Part shown: piece after piece, positions 59,555 through 64,000 of the stretch
How the letters are laid out: each line of letters starts with the position of its first letter
Position numbering within the stretch: position 1 is the stretch's first letter
Assembly: GCA_028023455.1 (NCBI GenBank)
Contig: JAQFVV010006200.1
Span: 2,613,738 to 2,677,737 of the forward strand
DNA from: Epiperipatus broadwayi
Taxonomy: Eukaryota > Onychophora > Udeonychophora > Euonychophora > Peripatidae
Direction: 5' to 3'
Length of the DNA stretch: 64,000 bases
Notes under the pieces: generated by a model
What the model saw: the letters and a program-made list of their open reading frames with translations, nothing else
What the model was told of the DNA's origin: nothing
Databases searched by the model: none
Position numbers and translations under genes: made by a program

Positions 59555-61640
59555 TACCAACAATGAGTTAATTATCAATGTGTTGTACATCACAAATTAA
59601 AACTTAAACTTAGTAAACATAGTAATCACCCAATGTCAAGCCAATCTCTAGGCAACCAAGTGTGAAAAACAAAAGTAGAATTCTGTTACATAATTTTATT
59701 TTTTAATGACAACCAATGTAATACACACAACAATAGACAGCCATGGTAATGAAAAAGGAAATGGAAAAGCTAATATACTAAACACCAGAAACTAAGCAAG
59801 GCATAAAAGCAAACCCAGTTTATTTCTGTTGTTCTTTATTATTTTTCAAATGATACAACAACTGTATAAAGTCAACATCTTAAGATCCAATGTTCCAATA
59901 CAAGAGAAGATGGATGACTTGTTCAAACATTTCATATTATCTATATAATTTTCACAGCACAAAATTATAAAAAATTACAACTGACATTTAGATAGAGAAA
60001 TGTTTGATAAATTCATGTGGTCTAACAAAAGAACTGAACTAATTTTAAGTTGATATTTAAAAATAAAAACTGTGCTATTATTCAAACACAGAAAAAAAGA
60101 AATAGAATATTACCAGCATTTATATAAAATGATGAATTATTTTTTTCTTATATAAGCCATTAAATGTCAAATAGCAAATCAAGAAAAATTAAGTCCGTTA
60201 TAAATTGTTGTGCAATGTATTCTGACTAAATTAACATTGTCATAGGACTGGAGTGCTACTGTCACAACCATAGAATCATGATGACTTAATCTACTTACCT
60301 GTATAATGCCTAAAGAAACACCAGATGTCCTACACTAAATGTCTAAATGGATCGAGAAGGAAAGCAACTGCAGAAAATGAAAACATCATTTCAAGTGCAG
60401 TGCCAAGGAATTCTAGTGACTGATAAGTGACTTACCAAAAAAAATGATCCAAAGAGAGATAGACTGTATTGACTTTCCGGAAAAAAAAATGTATCCATAA
60501 AAGACATTATTGCAAAACTCATGGACATTAACCAAGATGACTTAAAGAAAATTTTGATTTTATTACATTTTTTTTTTTATATGTTTGTAAAATTCTAGTT
60601 TTATCTACATACTTGGAAGCTTAAACTTGTCAATAACTTGGAAGAGTCCATTATCAGTGAAATCAAGAAAACGAGGGGGGGGGTTAAGTTAGATTAAAAA
60701 AAATTTATGTTAAAAAGTTTAAATCAGCTTTCCCTCTGTAGTGACTTCACATTGCTCATCACCACTTTGATATCCAATAAGATAGGATTTTTTATATTAT
60801 TCCATATTAAGCACATACACTTACTACAGGACAGAGTTTGTGCAATTTGTTTTTTTAATTGTTAACTAATAATCGTTTATATTTATTTTTTCAGTATAAA
60901 TGACTAACCTTCTTGTATGGATTTCTTTTAGATAGGGGAGTCCCAAAGAAGATGGAACATCAATAACTGGACCTGGATGATGAGGCTATTACACATACAC
61001 TTGCATCATATTGTAAATTAGCTAGTTAGATTTGTGATTGATTTAATGATTATTTGCTTTGTAAATAATTAGTGCCTTGTTATATATCTCTACTATGAAT
61101 AGTGAACACATTTAATCATTGATATGGTAGAAATACATTCTGGACACACACACACAGTTATATTGTTTTATCATGTTAAAATTTTGAATTTTGTTTGTTA
61201 TTTAATAAACATTGTCAATTTGATTTAAATTAAACTGGTCTCTAGTTTATCAAAATCATTTGTACATTCATTCATCAACTGATAACCAGATACATATATA
61301 TATACACATATATCACACTCTTATATAATAATACAGTAATATGTTTGGATGGATCTTTAAATCAGTTGGAACCTGTATAGAGATGCAGTAGTTGTTATCT
61401 AGTGTAAATTCACCCCTGAAAAGAGATGAATTCAGAATTCTCTCTGAATAATGAGATGTAATGGAGCCCAATAGAGGGGTGAGGTATGGATAAACCAGCC
61501 ATGAATTTAATGTGTAAACTTAGAGCTAGAACCATTGGAGGTATATACAATCATATGTTAGGTACTTCATTGTGTCATTCATAGCATTCTACCAAATGGT
61601 CCTACTCTCTGGCAGAAAAACCAGACTGTTACAATATATA
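59555..61640 (+). repeat. About 2-kb repeat unit, copy 2
   Basis: Colinear with 53,215-55,260, with scattered substitutions and small indels, plus an extra about 65-bp block near 60,780-60,840. It starts directly at the 3' boundary of the PLE. A short TA-rich palindrome (TTACAATATATATTGTAA) follows its end at about 61,628-61,645. Confidence 0.85.
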
Positions 61641-61699
61641 TTGTAACCAATTATATATATATATATTGTAACCAGTTAGGTTATATGTCAACAGCAACA

Positions 61700-64000
61700 T
61701 AGTTGTGTGTGTGCACATATATATATATAAAGTAAAGGAAAAGTAGAAATTAACACAGACATAATTTTTTGCAAATTCTTTCTACATTTCACTTGGAATA
61801 AAAATAATAAATAAAGAATTAAATAAGTCTGAATTAAAACAGAATTTTATTATGAAATAAATATTTCTTTAAAAAAGGTCTAAACAAATATTATTCTGAT
61901 TTTGAAATTTAAAAACAAGCAGGATTTATTTTTGAAATCTTTTAAATTAAAACTTGTATAAAATATCTATCTTTTAATTAATGCTTATATGCATTTCTAT
62001 TATCTATTTTTTTAAAATCTTTGATAAGATTTCCAAATGTAGCTTTTTAATTAAAAAAACTTTTGGAGGGATTAAAATTGTTTTCAATCAAGAGATAAAA
62101 AAACCAGTTTTTAAATTAGTGTTGTTGTCATCTCATATGATTCTATAAAAGGACTAATAAACAATATCAATTCAGTTTTAGCTTACAGCTTTTGTATGAG
62201 TTTGGCTTTAATATTTTGAAAAGTAGCTGGCCAAATTGACTGCAAAGTCTGGATAGAAATTTTTGAAAAGAACAGCCTGGATAGTAATATTTTCAGAAAC
62301 AGTTGAATCATGGCTAGTAGCAGAGTTTGGCTAATAAAAAATTTTGTGACCTAGTAGCTGCAGTGGTTGGTAGCTGTAGCAGAATAGCTAGCTGCAGAGC
62401 TAGTTTCCAGAGTTATAAAAAATTACCATGAGGATGTAGGAATGTAAAAAAGCAGCTGCTCTACAGTTCACTAATGGAGTTTGAATTCACATGGAGAAAA
62501 AGAGTCAAGATTCTTTGTAATTCATAGCTACAAACGTGTTCTGAGAAAACAGCTAACTTTCCTGGATGAATCCTAGCCAGAAGGATACTGATCAATGCCA
62601 ACAACCATACCTGAATTATACCTTCCTGATTATGACAATTCTGGATTATACTTGTCTCACAATGAGAAGCACAGATAAATGTATATACAATATTGAGTAG
62701 CATTATATATAATGAAAATGAAATTTTAAATAAATTTCTTTGATAAAAATGACATTTAAATATCTATATATTATAAAGGATAAAAAGTAAATAATTTTGC
62801 TTCAATTGAATTAAAATCTAGTAGTAATGGAATTCAAAAATCTTTTTTAGATTAATTTAAAGATGTAACTAATTGAGAGTAACCTCTCATTAAAAAAAAA
62901 AAAGACTTTTGAGTTACCTGTCAAAAAAAATTGATTTTTTTTTTTTTAAAAAAAAAGGAAAAAGAAATATTTGTATTGACTGAAAAAAGAGACTAATTAA
63001 TAATAATTCATATCATCTATATGTTCATAGATACACATGTATATGTATTTTATTTATAATTTTCAAATGAAATTAATTATGAAATATATTTTTAATAATT
63101 TTATTATTTTGATAAATTCAAACAAGTTCATTTTATATTAAGCCACATGCCTATATGCTAAATGGGTTATGTATTAATCGTGTAAACCATAATGTAATAA
63201 TTTTTAATTTGTATATCAAAATCTGAAGGAATTAATTTATATGTGCATAGCCAAATTCTACAAACCTTAATATCATTTTTTTAATTTTTATTGTTAATAA
63301 ACTTATGTTCAATTATGGAAATTATTCCAGTGATTCTAAATAGTTTTAGAATGTTTCCATCATTTGTTGCTCACATAATAGTAATGAGCTTGAATTCTTC
63401 TGAGCTAGATTCATGTGTAATTGCTGATATAAATGGGGGTGTATTTTATTGCTTTTGGGCATCCAGAGATGATCAATCATCATCCTATTCTTTAAAACCT
63501 GCACTACATTTTATTTAGTTTAGTCTATTAGAAATTAAGTTTATAGTTGGCCAGTACATTAATGGTACTAATGGCCAGAGCATTAATGATGATCAGCATG
63601 TTTTAATGTCCCAGTATTATTTTTTTTGATTCTTATATATTTTGATGGATGAGAACTTGGTTTGTGCATCCAAATTAATGGTTAAATAATTTCCCCAAGC
63701 TGGCAATGGCTTAATAGTTAGCCTGGTCTAAAAAGACTCATTTCCAATCCAGTCACTAGATGGACTGTTGATTTATTATATTGATGTTATTTAATTGATG
63801 AATCATTCATGATGATGAATGGTTATAATATTACTTATACTTATTTTTATTATTGTAATGCTGATTGATGTATGATTAATGATAATTGTAGTTGTTTTTC
63901 TGATCTAAAATGGCTGATATCACAGAGATTTCAGGATCTCTCTTGAATATATATTATTTATATTTTTTTTTATGTTAAACATTAATTTAACATTTTTAAA
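61700..64000. other. No gene recognised
   Basis: TA microsatellites at 61,650-61,670 and 61,715-61,730, A/T homopolymers at 62,892-62,960 and a small inverted pair GGCCAGTACATTAATG near 63,549. No exon supported. Confidence 0.45.

Noticed and set aside
1-64000. CRISPR arrays, operons or prokaryotic features
   Set aside because: None seen; composition, SINEs and PLEs indicate animal nuclear DNA.

Overview
The window is AT-rich, repeat-packed, non-coding DNA of an animal nuclear genome. There are no operons, no dense ORFs and no bacterial signals. Almost every open frame is short and random. The recognisable content is mobile: Penelope-like retroelements (PLEs), an RTE-type LINE tail, short tRNA-derived SINEs with poly(A) tails and target-site duplications, hairpin (foldback) elements, a hAT-like MITE and another terminal-inverted-repeat element. 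PLEs, RTE LINEs, tRNA-SINEs, (TA)n(TG)n microsatellites and isolated poly(G) runs would fit a spiralian such as a coleoid cephalopod, but the host cannot be fixed from the sequence. The only host-gene signal is one candidate WD40-encoding exon at about 30.8-30.9 kb (minus strand), so much of the window may be intronic or intergenic.

Layout. 1-2.6 kb: four tRNA-derived SINEs. 3.1-4.6 kb: head-to-head N-terminal fragments of a PLE. 6.36-6.67 kb: a minus-strand tRNA-derived element with a minisatellite tail. 12.35-12.77 kb: an inverted pair with a hammerhead-like motif and an AAG-rich tract. 16.5-16.9 kb: hAT-like MITE with 8-bp target duplication. 17.3-18.35 kb: three 318-bp tandem units plus an inverted partial unit. 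22.9-23.4 kb: large foldback. 24.8 kb: 120-bp hairpin. 26-29 kb, 34-35 kb, 40.3-40.6 kb, 45.5 kb and 50.8 kb: a foldback family with tRNA-like ends. 35.8-36.0 kb: 198-bp hairpin. 38.2-44 kb: further SINEs, a decayed PLE reverse transcriptase/GIY-YIG on the minus strand and an RTE tail. 47.2-47.9 kb: two hairpins. 51.1-52.35 kb: 1.23-kb TIR element holding a degenerate TTAGGG tract. 52.9-61.6 kb: roughly 2-kb repeat units surrounding a PLE (56.72-59.55 kb) that still shows RT and GIY-YIG motifs but is broken by stops and frameshifts.

The most interesting signal is a family of foldback elements whose inner part folds, by hand, as a type I hammerhead ribozyme. The copy at 34,215-34,273 (minus) keeps every conserved core residue and all three helices. 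The copy at 50,815-50,870 (plus) also keeps the core and carries a compensatory change in helix I. Other copies (26.4, 26.6, 28.8, 34.8, 40.4 kb) are decayed. The outer ends of the same elements carry an A-box/B-box-like tRNA-derived segment, so the family looks like a small, non-coding, ribozyme-bearing retroelement. At 26.35-26.99 kb two halves are circularly permuted relative to each other, as expected if copies derive from multimeric or circular intermediates.
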